From Akebia trifoliata (taxonomy: Eukaryota; Streptophyta; Magnoliopsida; Ranunculales; Lardizabalaceae), in contig CM030707.1 in assembly GCA_017979445.1 (NCBI GenBank), positions 21,272,586 to 21,336,585 on the forward strand: a stretch of DNA of 64,000 nt, in the 5' to 3' direction. This document shows, in pieces, positions 53,876 through 64,000 of this stretch (position 1 is the first letter of the stretch; every line of letters starts with the position of its first letter). The position numbers and the translations under genes were made by a program. The notes beneath the pieces were generated by a model. The model was not told the DNA's origin, searched no databases, and saw only the letters and a list, made by a program, of their open reading frames with translations.

Positions 53876-54650
53876 TTTTAACCTCCTTACTCTCTCATCT
53901 ATTTAACTTCTCCTCATATTTTTTCTTAATCGCCCTTCTCCAAAGACTTGATCATTCCTTCCCAAACCTTCACAACCATTTCCTTAGTAAATTCGAATTT
54001 GAGATCATAAAAATCCAATGCCCAAAACCCCTTTCTTTTTTTAGAGCACAAACCAACTTCAACTTAGCTAAATGAAATTTCTTCTTCCCATACTTGCCAT
54101 TCCACAGGAATTCTCTTATCAATTTTTTAACCGCTCTTTGACATACCTACGAATGGAGAACAAATATAGGTGGTATATCAAAATGCTTGTAATTGTGCTT
54201 TAATCAGAGTTAGTTTCCCTCCCTTAGACAGATATTCTGCTTTTCCAAGAGCATGTTTTTTTTTTCTATCCTTTCAACCATCGATTCCCAAATAGCCTTG
54301 TTTCCTATGTGTTGTTCCTAATAGAGAAAACCAAGATAATTCGTTGGTAAGTGATCCTTCTGGCAACCAAACATTGTAGCCCACTTAAGAAGTTTTGGAA
54401 CCTCTCCTACCCCAAACATTTTGGACCTACTTAGATTTATTCGTAGCCCATAAATGACCTTGATACAATATAACACACCCCTCAAGAATTTTACTTGATC
54501 TATTGAGGCATCTAAGATGACTAAGGTATCATTTTGCAAATTGTAGGTGCAACACTTATAGACCATCTACCCACTATGGAAGTCAGACAAGGCAACTACA
54601 TTGGATTTTCTTATCAATAGTCTACCCAACGCCTATGCCACAATGACGAA
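53876..54650 (-). pseudogene. LINE remnant, copy 2, part 2 (reverse transcriptase)
   Basis: It matches 24010-24800 of copy 1. Minus-strand segments LRINLSRSKMFGVGEV, WATMFGCQKDHLPTNYLGF are the RT thumb region. It ends exactly at the GAA duplication of CACTA element 2. Confidence 0.85.
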
Positions 54651-54769
54651 CACTACGTGAAAACTTAGAAAATGGAAGAGAAAAATTGATGGGCTCGGCC
54701 CGACGAATTTTAGATACAAAAGTTTGACGGCCAAGGCACACGAAATTTAGAGAACACCGGCTCATTTCT

Positions 54770-55200
54770 TCTCTCTCTCTCTCTCTCTCTTTCTTTTTGG
54801 TTACTCTTTTCTCTGCGTTTTCCCCCCCTCTCTCTTTCTCTGGTTTTTATGCGTTTTCCCCTCTCTCTCTGGTTCGTGAGAACCTCTCGATTTTGAGATA
54901 TTTTTCTGTGTTTTTTCCCACCTCTTTCACTCTCTTTCTAATTCGTGAGAAGTTCTCCCGATTGTGAGAATCTCTCTCTCTGTGTTTGTCTCCCTCGATC
55001 ACATCTCTCTTATTTGATCGATCTCACTTTGTTTCTGATCTCTCGATCTCTCACCAAAAATGATGGAGTGAAGATGATATCTAGGGTTAACTGGAGCCTT
55101 AAACTAATCTCTCGAAGCCAGATCTGTTGAACCAGTCTATCGTCCTTCAGAATCCCACCTCTCTCAAGCTCTATCATCTGTCCCGATCAAGGTTCATTTT
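54770..55200 (+). other. Pyrimidine-rich leader of CACTA element 2
   Basis: A TCTC-rich leader like that at 33040 in element 1, again just inside the 5' end; it may be an untranslated first exon (possible donor AAG|GTTC near 55190). The region to 56730 has no recognised gene. Confidence 0.4.
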
Positions 55201-56424
55201 ATGATGGTGATTTGTAGATCTGATCATAAAATTAGGTTTTTGAAGATTGATTTGGTATTTAATTGCAGCATTATTATTTTTTATTGAATGTTTGTGTTTT
55301 GGATTCCATCTTGAATGTGTAGCAGTAGTTTTGGGGGAAATTCTAAGTATATTTGGTTCAAATCATGTAATTTATGAAAAATATACTCGTGCTATTAGGT
55401 CTAGGTTGGTTTGTTAGTATTTGGTCAGATTGTGAGACTCTGATGTTGGATTGGTTCATCTGAAATATCTTTATACTATTGAATATGCCTTAAAAGGACG
55501 AGGAGAGGAAAAGAGTGAAAAAGGATGTGAGTGGACTACAGTGGACTATAGACCACGTATTCATGAAGCTAAACCCAAGTAGTTGGTATAGTGTGTCATT
55601 GATTGATTGAAAGATTTTTAATTTCATTGTTGGTGTCACAGCGGAAAGAGCACATAGTGACATTGAAGATCTCATCAACATTAAACTGGTGAAAAAACTT
55701 GACAGAAAAACTTTAGATTTTTCTTACTCATTTGTCTTCTAGTTTGTTTAATGGCTCTGAACTAATTATCATTAATTGCACTTGTTCCAATTTCTCTCTT
55801 GTACATGAGGGATGAATTGTGTTATTAGTGTTAGCTGTTGGATAATATTGATCTATGTTATCCAGGTTAGATAAAGACCATGTGAAGGTTTTAATTAGGT
55901 CACGACATAGTTAAATTGGTACGCTGTTAAATTGGCAACATAATTTACATTTGCGGTAGGTAGGTAACTAACTGGTATATAATACCTGTTCATATAGCCA
56001 ACAATGGTGGTAAATCCTTTGAGACTAACTACGCCTTTTGAAGCTTTTGCTAAAACATGTTATGTTGTTATCATTCTCATGAACATGCCTCTACTGCATT
56101 TTGTAACCCTCTCATAGGCTCAACTGTTGGAATTAAGGTATTTTCAGCATCACAATGCCTTTTTCTTATTCTTGAACTATGGACATCTGCCCTCTATTGT
56201 CATTCGTGAACTACAATGAATTGTCTCAAATCTGATTCATGGTTTGAGTAATTTCTAAAGGAGTACAACTACTTCCTTTTTAAAATGCTTGCACTACTCA
56301 TCAACATAAAGAAATAAAAGGAAAAAACTCTGACTAACATAAAGCAATTTTGGAAGGAAAGTGCTGAAGTAACATTAAATTTGACATTGATTCTCACATT
56401 ACTGACATGGATGTATGTACGGAA

Positions 56425-56470
56425 CCATAGATGCTTTTCATTGAGATATATGAATGAAAAGCATCTATGG
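56425..56470. repeat. Perfect 18-bp-arm hairpin
   Basis: CCATAGATGCTTTTCATT (56425-56442) and its exact complement (56453-56470) are separated by 10 bp. The surroundings (TTCTCACATTACTGACATGG) resemble 63553, so it is the core of a hairpin MITE relative. Confidence 0.85.
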
Positions 56471-56739
56471 CTATGTGTGCTCCTACACATCAGCAATCTG
56501 AGAATAAACAATGTGCAGGCCACCATGATCTCTCCAACTGGTTCTCACCATCAACTCATTTTGCGGAAACTGCTCTCTTACGTGTGCCACATGTGATGTA
56601 GTTAATTCTTATGTTTATCATGATCAACATGAGCTGAATGGTAATTCTCTCATCATGGTGGAGTTCCTATCTGAATTCAGGGCCATTGTAGTTGTTACTA
56701 GTTAGTCCATGCCAACTTTTCTGAATTTTTTCCTAGGTC

Positions 56740-57653
56740 ATGCTACACTTTGCTGTTGATGGGGATGTATTTGTGCCTCCGTCAGGAACTTTGGGGGGAG
56801 CAACACTGGGTCCTGATTTTTGGTCGTGGACACCTCCTCTGGATAGTACTACAACTTCAGAGGATATCAGTAACTTAAAACCAGCAGGAACAGCCGCACC
56901 TCCAAACCCAATCCAGTCAGTGTCAGAGAAAGATCGGTCCCTAGATTTTTTGCCGATTCCCTTTGAGAGTACCTCAATTGAAAGCCACAACCCTCCACTT
57001 CCACCTTTTCAGTCACTCGTGGAAGTTCAAAAAGCAGATGTTTCTAATACCAATATAGAGCTTCCTAACTTGGGTGAGAAACATGAAATTGGATTGCCAT
57101 TTTCAGTAAATGCAGCAGAGGCAGCCGAGGCTCTTAATAAGGTTGGTGAAGGTTTATCTCAAGGAGTGAAACCTGATGGCTCAAAGTGGTGGAAGGAGAC
57201 GGGTCGAACAACGACCTGATGGGATTGTTTGCCGGTGGACACTAACTAGGGGAGTTAGTGCTGACAAAAGCATCGAATGGGAAGATAAGTTTTGGGAGGC
57301 TGCGGACCAGTTTGCTCATAAGGAGCTTGGTTCAGAAAAATCTGGACGTGATACGGAAGGAAATGTTTGGCGTGAATATTGGAAAGAATCCATGTGGCAG
57401 GTTAGCATGACTTGCATGCTAGAACTTGATTTAGTACCTATGCCATGTATGCTTCATTGTATTGTACAAGACCTAAATTGTTGTATTGTGGACAGAAGTT
57501 GTATGTCTAGGAAGTTTTAGAGTTGTCTAGTGTCCCATGTTCATGCCTAGAACTTCAAATTTATATGCTTGTACTTATGTGGCTAATTGTTACATTACAA
57601 GCTGAATTGTGGGTTTTGATTTGTATAGGATCTTGGGAGTGGGCTTGTACATT
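56740..57653 (+). pseudogene. Captured exons of a LESV (LIKE EARLY STARVATION)-type starch-granule protein
   Basis: One long exon (about 56737-57400) encodes an acidic N-terminal stretch and the conserved region: GSKWWKETG, then after a frameshift near 57203 RPDGIVCRWTLTRGVSAD, WEDKFWEAADQF, KELGSEKSGRD, GNVWREYWKESMWQ. It ends in a GT donor, and the next exon starts DLGSGLVH (57630-57653) before similarity stops. In the family this region begins a Trp-rich starch-binding domain that acts in chloroplasts on amylopectin structure. The rest of that domain is absent, so the fragment cannot act as the parent does. A two-base deletion explains the frameshift. Confidence 0.75.
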
Positions 57654-58790
57654 GCATTTAGCCAAGGTTCCTCTCATTGCATTTAGCCAGGACCGGTGCT
57701 TAACACTATTCGACCACCTATTGGTTGGCTCACTTCATTTTGTATATCACAAGCCAAAGGTAGGTACCTAGCTGCACTCTTGGATTGTTTATTCCTCAAT
57801 ATTTGAAGTTTGTTTGATATTGGGATTTGGGAGTTTTCTGCAGGCAGAAGTCATGCCTTCAATCGAGCACCTCTTAGCTGCTGCTGACATACAGGTATGT
57901 TATTGTGGAAAGTAGACATTATATCGACCTAACTGTAATTTACACCACCAAGTCATGAAAAAAATTGTGTAACTTTTATCTCTAATATATATGTTTTGTA
58001 AATAAGTAAATCTAGAAAAGATGCAAAGCTATTAAAGTAATAGTGATGACAGTTTTAGAGTTGAGCTTGTCACTCAAATGGATGGTTCCATGACAAACTT
58101 CCAGGATTGCAAGTGACTAGGCATGTACCTAGTTCTTGGTTTGTTTTAATTTGATTGAGATCATTTGGGAGTCCAAGCACGGATATTTTAATTTCTAATG
58201 CATTTACTTGTGTTCAAAAAATTTGGGAGTGCAAGCATTGATATTTTAATTTCTAGTGCATTTACTGTAGTCGAAATTTTTGGATGATGTACCTACCAAT
58301 TTTTTTTTCTTTCTTTTTATGTGTTATTTGAATGCTTTAATTTCTCGAATTTTCTCATATATTTGGATGCTTCTGTGTGTTTGATTTTCCATTTTCTTTC
58401 TCTTCTCCTGATGAGTTTTGAACTTAGGACGTGGGAACAACACTCTACACGTCTTACCAACTTAGAGTTTTCTTGTGCAAGAGTTACAATATTTTCCGAA
58501 AATGCCTATGTTGACCCTGCCAGTTGATCTCATTGGGCGCATATGCAAACAGCCAATCAATACAACAGATTGCAGAGTATTACTAACACCTATGTAGCTT
58601 TCAGAGACATTTTGAACGAAAAATACTTGAATTTATTGAACTTGGTCCCCCATCACCCATGCAGCTTTATGCTTCACCAATTTCTTCTTCAACTCCTATT
58701 TCCCATCATCTGTTTCATTCATCTCAAGCCAAGCCGGAGTCAGGCCCTTATGTTACCCATTTTTTTAATCTGAGCGTTTCCATGATGATG
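57654..58790 (+). pseudogene. Unidentified possible captured fragments
   Basis: Short coding-like pieces with splice-like borders, for example AEVMPSIEHLLAAADIQ (57844-57894, preceded by TTTCTGCAG and followed by GTATGT). A further stretch at 58543-58770 is open but not recognised. Source genes unknown. Confidence 0.35.
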
Positions 58791-59506
58791 GTAAGGAAAG
58801 TGTTTTTCTTATAAAATACTTATTTCTATAATGCCCATTTCATTAGATGAGTAAGAGTACTTTTGTTTAGCTTCTATGATTGTTCCATTTAATTTGAAAG
58901 TACACATTATAGACAACAAATAAGTAGAGAATCAAAGGTAGGTATTGGCAATATCAAAGAGACAATGACATAGCTCATGTGGCTTACAAAATTGAACCTT
59001 GAAAACTGTTCAGGGTACAATAGCCCCAAAGGCTATTATTTGGGACTGATTTCATGATATAATGTGTGGGTGTTTGAGGCCGATTAGGTCTGTTTTCATG
59101 TATATATTTTGCATTAGTCCTATGTAATGCAATTGCTTAAACATAGTCTTGATCAGGTTGATGCCTTAAATTGTTGCTGAATTTGCTTAAATATGACATA
59201 ATTGTGTTCTCAAAGCTTTCATTCATTCTGTTTTTTTTTTCCTCTAAACTACATGGTTTTGGTGCTTCACATTCTCTATTTGTGTGAATTTATGGTTGAT
59301 TATACGTGTCGTGTCCTACAACCAAGTGAATTTCACATTTTTGGTTATGCAAGAACCAAGATTTCAGATGATGAGTTAAGGGATCATATACGTGAGTGAG
59401 ATATCTTACTCAAGGTTTTATCTTCATGTGGTTCACCTGAAGTTATTTTCTTATATCATAATTTAGGAATAAAAAAATGTGTATACCATGACTTATCTTA
59501 TTCTAG

Positions 59507-61675
59507 TTTATGATCAAGTGTGGAAAGCTTAATCTTGTCGACCTCGCTGGTTCGGAGAACAGGGGAGGGCAAGGGAAGCTGGAGAGATCAATAAAAGCTT
59601 GCTTACACTTGGCCGGGTCATTAATGCACTTGTTGAGCATTCGGGTCATGTTCCATATAGGTATGATTGTGATTTCACCTCCACATTTTTCTATTGGCAT
59701 CTTGGATATGTTATCGAAAGTAAAATATGAGGAGTCACAGAAGAACTTTGCTTGGACATCAGGGATAGCAAATTAACAAGATTATTGAGGGATTCTTTGG
59801 GAGGGAAAACAAAGACGTGCGTAATTGCCACTATATCCCCTTCTATTTACTGTTTGGAAGAGACACTCAACACCTTAGATTATGCATACCGCGCTAAAAA
59901 TATCAAGAACAAGCCTGAGGTCAGTTTATTGTGATTGGCATTGGTTGGTAGTGGTACCATTCTTTCTTTTTTGCTCTTGAACTGTCTTTCCTTGGATCCA
60001 CCTCAACTGTTCTGACCTATTCGCACTATTTCCAGGTTAATCAGAAGATGATGAAATCTGCGATGATCAAGGATTTGTACACTGAGATTGACCTCCTTAA
60101 GCAAGGTGAGTGCTTCCTAGTTCGGGTGATTGATTGTAGTTTCATTTGATCTTTTCTCTTGATTATCTCTCAAATTATAAAGAGTATTATGTAAGTGCTT
60201 TAATTAACAATTATTCTTAAGCAATTGAATGCTTAGGTAAGGTTTTATCAAAACTAGGATCTCATTTATACAATTATGCTTTACGTTTTCTAATCAGTGG
60301 TGTATACTGCAAGAGAGAAGAATGGCATCTATACCACGAGATCGTTATCTACAAGAAGAAGCTGAAAAGAAGGTTTGATTCTTACCATGTAATTCATCTT
60401 TAATGTATTCTCTCTCGAAGTTCCTAATGAGAGGGACATTTCAACTTTGTTCTCCAGGCTATGTCTGAGAAAATAGAACGCATGGAACTTGATTTAGAGT
60501 CCAAGGACAAGGTGCAATCCACAACCTCTGTATTTGGTTTTTTTATTTGTCTTTTTGGTTACTATATGTATAGATTTAACCAGCTAATTGTATATCGTGA
60601 GCAGCAAGTAATGGGACTTCAAGAACTTTACAACTCTCAGCAACTGTTGACCGCAGAATTAAGTGAAAAACTTGAAAAGTCTCAGGTGACTTGTTGTATA
60701 GTCATTCTCCTGACCTTTTAAGCTTTGCCTCAATGCAAGAAATTAAAGTCTTTGCTGTTGCATGTATGTGTCCATAGAAAAAACTCGAGAACACTGAACA
60801 TGCGTTGTTCGATCTAGAGGATAGATATAGACAGGCCAACTCAACGATTAAAGAAAAGGAATTCTTAATCTTTAATCTCCTCAGATCAGGTGAGTAAAGT
60901 TCCATCACTTTCCTTCAGCACCCTTCCTTATTGTTTTATGAAATGGTGTTTCTTTTTTGTTTCCTTCGAGAACTTCCATGTTAGGCTTGAATTTTGGAAA
61001 AAAATATTTTGAGATGTTTTGGCATTGATATTTTTATCTCACTCATTATTTGGATTGGATGAAGGGTGCCTGAAAAGGTTGTAATCGATTGGAACATTTA
61101 GTTAACAACTTAGTTTAGCTTTAAGTACATGTTGACCATTCCATTGGTTTTTCACACTCATCACATCTGTATCTACTTTACATAGTTTGAACCAGTACCC
61201 TTAATTCAAATAGCTTCCATCTTGCTAGGGGTGTTGGACAGTTGCCATCTTGTATTGGTCCTCACTCTGTCTTTCCTCCCTCAGTGACATTTATTGTTTA
61301 TTTTTCAAAGAAAGCACTCATGGAGCGGGCATTTGAGCTTCGATCAGAGCTAGAGAATGCAACATCTGATGTGTCTGGATTGTTTGCCAAAATTGGTTTG
61401 TGTCCATGTTTTGAAGTACACAATGTTGGGTATATCATACTAAAAAACAAGGCATGAAGATTGCCTATAAACTTTTGCAATGTGATTGGTGTGTAGAATG
61501 CAAGGATAAAATAGAAGATGGAAACAGAACTCTTGTTCAGAAATTCCAGTCGCAATTGACTCAACAACTTGAGGTCTTGCATAAAGACTGTTGCAGCTTC
61601 CATAATGCAGCAGGAACAACAATTAAAAGAAATGGAAGAAGATATGCAGTCGTTCGTTTCCACAAAAGCAGATGT
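59507..61675 (+). pseudogene. Captured exons of a kinesin-5 (BimC/KRP125-type) motor
   Basis: About ten exons follow in parental order. 59507-59660: [15 protein letters not shown], then in another frame [20 protein letters not shown] (switch-II region). 59763-59919: [36 protein letters not shown]. 60036-60105: MMKSAMIKDLYTEID. About 60302-60372: the EKNGIY and LQEEAEKK segment, frameshifted. 60458-60510: AMSEKIERMELDLESKDK. About 60606-60684: LQELYNSQQLLTAELSEKLE. About 60778-60890: LENTEHALFDLEDRYRQA. About 61312-61396: MERAFELRSELENATSDVSG. 61510-61670: KIEDGNRTLVQKFQSQLTQQ. This covers the end of the motor domain, neck and start of the stalk. The N-terminal motor (P-loop) is absent. Kinesin-5 crosslinks and slides spindle microtubules; this copy is disrupted. 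Splice sites are mostly kept. Confidence 0.9.
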
Positions 61676-62253
61676 AAGATGTAAATTATGAAGCGGAGTA
61701 CGTAGATGGTGTGATGAGGCTGTATGTTACAGTGGTGTTGCCGAAGAACATGACGGGGGCGACGGTGAATCAAGTGTGGCAGGTGTTCGAAAGGAACACT
61801 TGATTTGTGTTTTGTGTTCTAAATTAAATCAGGAGTGTGACATAAATAGCTGTATATATATCATATACTGCTTTATTGTCAGTTATTTGTAGCTTCGACA
61901 GAATTTTTGATCTTAATAAAGAGGTTTACATGTATATTAATTTTGGGTTATTTAATTTAATTTGGAGCTTGTTTTAGGATTTTTCTTTTTCTGATTTTTT
62001 TTATATATTATTTCGTTCATTGTGATTAGTGAATTAGAGGACCGTGTTATTGTTTGTTAAACCTCCAAATTTGACGGGGATACTCTATGGATTTTTTTTT
62101 GTTTTTTTTAAAATCCATTCTCCAATAATTTGATAGTCTAGGGCCGTCAAAAGAAAAATTCTACAAGAGAATATTTGACGGGAGGGTCCGTCAAATTTCT
62201 CAAAATTTGACGGGCTAAGACCGTCAAATATGAGCCTTTTTCACATAGTGGAA

Positions 62254-62670
62254 TGACATAGGTGATAGGGGAACGATCCCCTTGCCTCCAGCCTGAGAAA
62301 CTCTTAAAGTAATCAACTGGACTCCCATTGACCAGGATTAAGTAAGATGTTGAATGCACGCACTTCAAAGGCCAACCAATCAACTTCTCTCCAAAACTCA
62401 TGCAATGTAACATGTATCTTTAAAAATGATCATACGCTTTTTATATATCAATTTCGCAGACCAAGCCTGTTTCCCTTTCCTTTAAAAAAAAGTCTATACA
62501 CTCATGAAAGATCACTAACTTAAATACTTAATTACCTCTTGTGCGGCTAACAAACACACTGATAACCTTCCCCTTTTCATTCTTTATCAAAGCCTCTTGG
62601 CCTCCAAAAATACCTCGTAGAGAATCATTGGTATTTAGTTGTCAAGATCCCAACAGAGGGGCTACCCACT
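62254..62670 (-). pseudogene. LINE remnant, copy 2, part 3 (5' RT region)
   Basis: Minus-strand CMSFGEKLIGWPLKCV and LVNGSPVDYF...GWRQGD match the LINE RT fingers. The upstream part (about 62450-62600) holds degraded KAYDH-like sequence. It begins at the GAA duplication of CACTA element 2. Confidence 0.8.
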
Positions 62671-62699
62671 TGCATGGCAGAAGAGAAAGTTGTTGAAAT

Positions 62700-63540
62700 A
62701 GCTAATGAATCAAAGAGAAAGTTAACTCATGGGCTTATGTGAAAGGTACGCAAATCCAATGGCTAAGAATTTCTAATCAAATTAATTTTTGTGTGGTTTA
62801 CAAAGGGACCATGGACCTATATGATTAGCTCAATACATGGGAAGTTCACTCATGAGACGAATTATACAGGTCATTATAATCTAGTTCTCCAATCTATCGG
62901 CTAAAAATTACTAATCAGACTGACTTTGTTTGTATGTTTACAAGGAATGATTTTTTGCTCGCAGCGCCCGTTTGACATGTGGCATAAATGATATTAGCTA
63001 CTAAGAGAAAATTTCTCTCTCCTCCCTGCTCATCCTCTGCCCACAAATTTAAATTTTAAGATTTAAAATCTTAAAATAGGTTATTGAGTCCACATGGATT
63101 ATCACATTAGCAATCTGAAACCACAATCTTCTTGATTTATGGAAAACTTATTAAAAAAAAAAAAGTTTTTAAGTTTGATCAATGGAATTGAAAATGCATA
63201 GCTACTGAGTACCCAAACATAAAATTAAAATTCAATAATGAAAAATAAGGTTAATTTTTTCCTTTTTGTTAAAAGAAAAATCATAGAATTTTGTCCTCTG
63301 CAACCCGTGACATCGGATCATTTTTTGAAAGGCATTTATGCCACATGTCAACTGGATTGTGAGCAAAAAAAGCTCCCGTTTACAATATGGGTAAAAAGCA
63401 CAAACATGAGCTGGGGAAACTTTGAAGTACATTTTCCTACTTAGGGGTAGCTTTTTACCCCTAAACCATGAGAGGGCACTTAATGTAAAGAAAATTTTCG
63501 TAGAAGATTATATAATGAGTCGTGTTGGAGGAACATTGAA
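62700..63540. repeat. Unclassified dispersed repeat, copy C
   Basis: It matches 6390-6890 (AAAGGTACGCAAATCCAATG, CGAATTAT segments, GAGTACCCAAAC) and then 7683 onward (AAAAGCACAAACATGAGCTG). Copy A has extra sequence between these parts; copy B lacks the middle. Confidence 0.65.
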
Positions 63541-63845
63541 ATGTAAATCAATTCTCACATTATTGATGCGGAGGTGCGCACAAGACCATAGATTTTTACT
63601 TGTATCTCGATGAAAACAATTTATGGTTTTGTATTATACATCCACATAACGATGTGAGAATTCAATGTACATTTTAATGTTGAATAATGATGCATGCACA
63701 TGGTTTTTTGTGCGCCCCTAATGTGGCAAGGGCACATTAGCACATATCTTTTTTCCTGTGTATCCCAAAGAAAAAGAACTATGGTTTGTGCCCTTGCCAC
63801 ATTTGCCACGTAGAAAAAATCACGTGCATTCGTCACGACTCTTTG
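63541..63845. mobile_element. Two hairpin MITE relatives
   Basis: The first (about 63548-63665) has TCTCACATTATTGATG and the complementary end ACGATGTGAGAAT. The second (about 63690-63840) has GTGGCAAGGGCACA and its exact complement TGTGCCCTTGCCAC around a core with AAAGAAAAAGAACTATGG. Same design as 11641 and 56370. Confidence 0.55.
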
Positions 63846-64000
63846 ATGTTACTTCAACATTTTCCTTATATAATTGATATGTTTACTCATTTGCTTCCTT
63901 CATTCTATAATACAGAGTGCTGATTTTCTAACTTAATCAAATGACATAACTCAAAAACTCACTGATGTGGCATGTGCAATAATGATAGATTTTTCCCTCA

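Larger units (their letters stand above)
54651..62250 (+). mobile_element. CACTA transposon 2 (7.6 kb) carrying host gene fragments
   Basis: Terminal repeats CACTACGTGAAAA (left) and, complemented, CACTATGTGAAAA (right). The 3-bp duplication GAA flanks both sides (54648-54650, 62251-62253), the diagnostic TSD length for CACTA elements. LINE copy 1 shows the uninterrupted target. Subterminal TTTGACGG/CCGTCAAA words recur at least six times near the right end (62070-62230) and at 54691 on the left. The interior carries LESV-like and kinesin-5 exons in the forward direction and no transposase, so it is a non-autonomous gene-capturing element. Confidence 0.92.

Overview
The window is nuclear DNA from a flowering plant, most likely a eudicot (species not determinable here). 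It is AT-rich, its genes are split by GT-AG introns, and it is dominated by plant transposable elements. Only three genes look intact: one aldo/keto reductase (AKR, 12037-16371, seven exons, 349 aa) and two paralogous early light-induced proteins (ELIP; 20921-21589 and 29337-30035). No rRNA, tRNA or CRISPR array was seen.

Left part (1-11800): the tail of a decayed Ty1/copia element with its 3' LTR, a broken copy of the first two AKR exons, a cluster of three foldback elements sitting in (TA)n tracts, copies of an unclassified dispersed repeat, a solo LTR with target-site duplication (TSD), a gypsy integrase tail and several MITEs. Middle part (12000-31100): the AKR gene, whose introns hold a solo LTR, a SINE-like unit and foldback MITEs, then the ELIP block. 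The ELIP block is a segmental duplication that includes the LINE lying downstream of each ELIP. Three small elements with 9-bp duplications are present in the second copy; the first copy preserves the empty sites.

Right part (31100-64000): a nested-insertion locus. The second LINE copy is split into three pieces (31130-31912, 53876-54650, 62254-62670). The first gap is filled by a CACTA-like element of about 21.7 kb with subterminal AGCGGATA-type repeats. It carries exon fragments that I read as a plant VPS13-like lipid-transfer protein and a UPL1/2-type HECT ubiquitin ligase. That element is itself interrupted by a 12.4-kb Athila-type Ty3/gypsy element (41257-53639, TSD AGTAT), which is in turn interrupted by a solo LTR (43671-45353, TSD GTGAG) and a truncated relative of it. 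The second gap is a complete 7.6-kb CACTA element (54651-62250, TSD GAA, terminal repeats CACTAC/TGTGAAAA). It carries exons of a LESV-type starch-granule protein and about ten exons of a kinesin-5 motor. The captured exons keep splice sites but have frameshifts and stops, so they are gene-capture pseudogenes rather than working genes.

How the genes work: the AKR is a cytosolic-type NADPH oxidoreductase. The ELIPs are thylakoid pigment-binding photoprotective proteins, and their promoters contain ACGT (G-box/ABRE-like) cores and TATA boxes. No pathway links AKR and ELIP; their proximity is probably incidental. Exon limits and repeat boundaries were read by eye, without alignment software.
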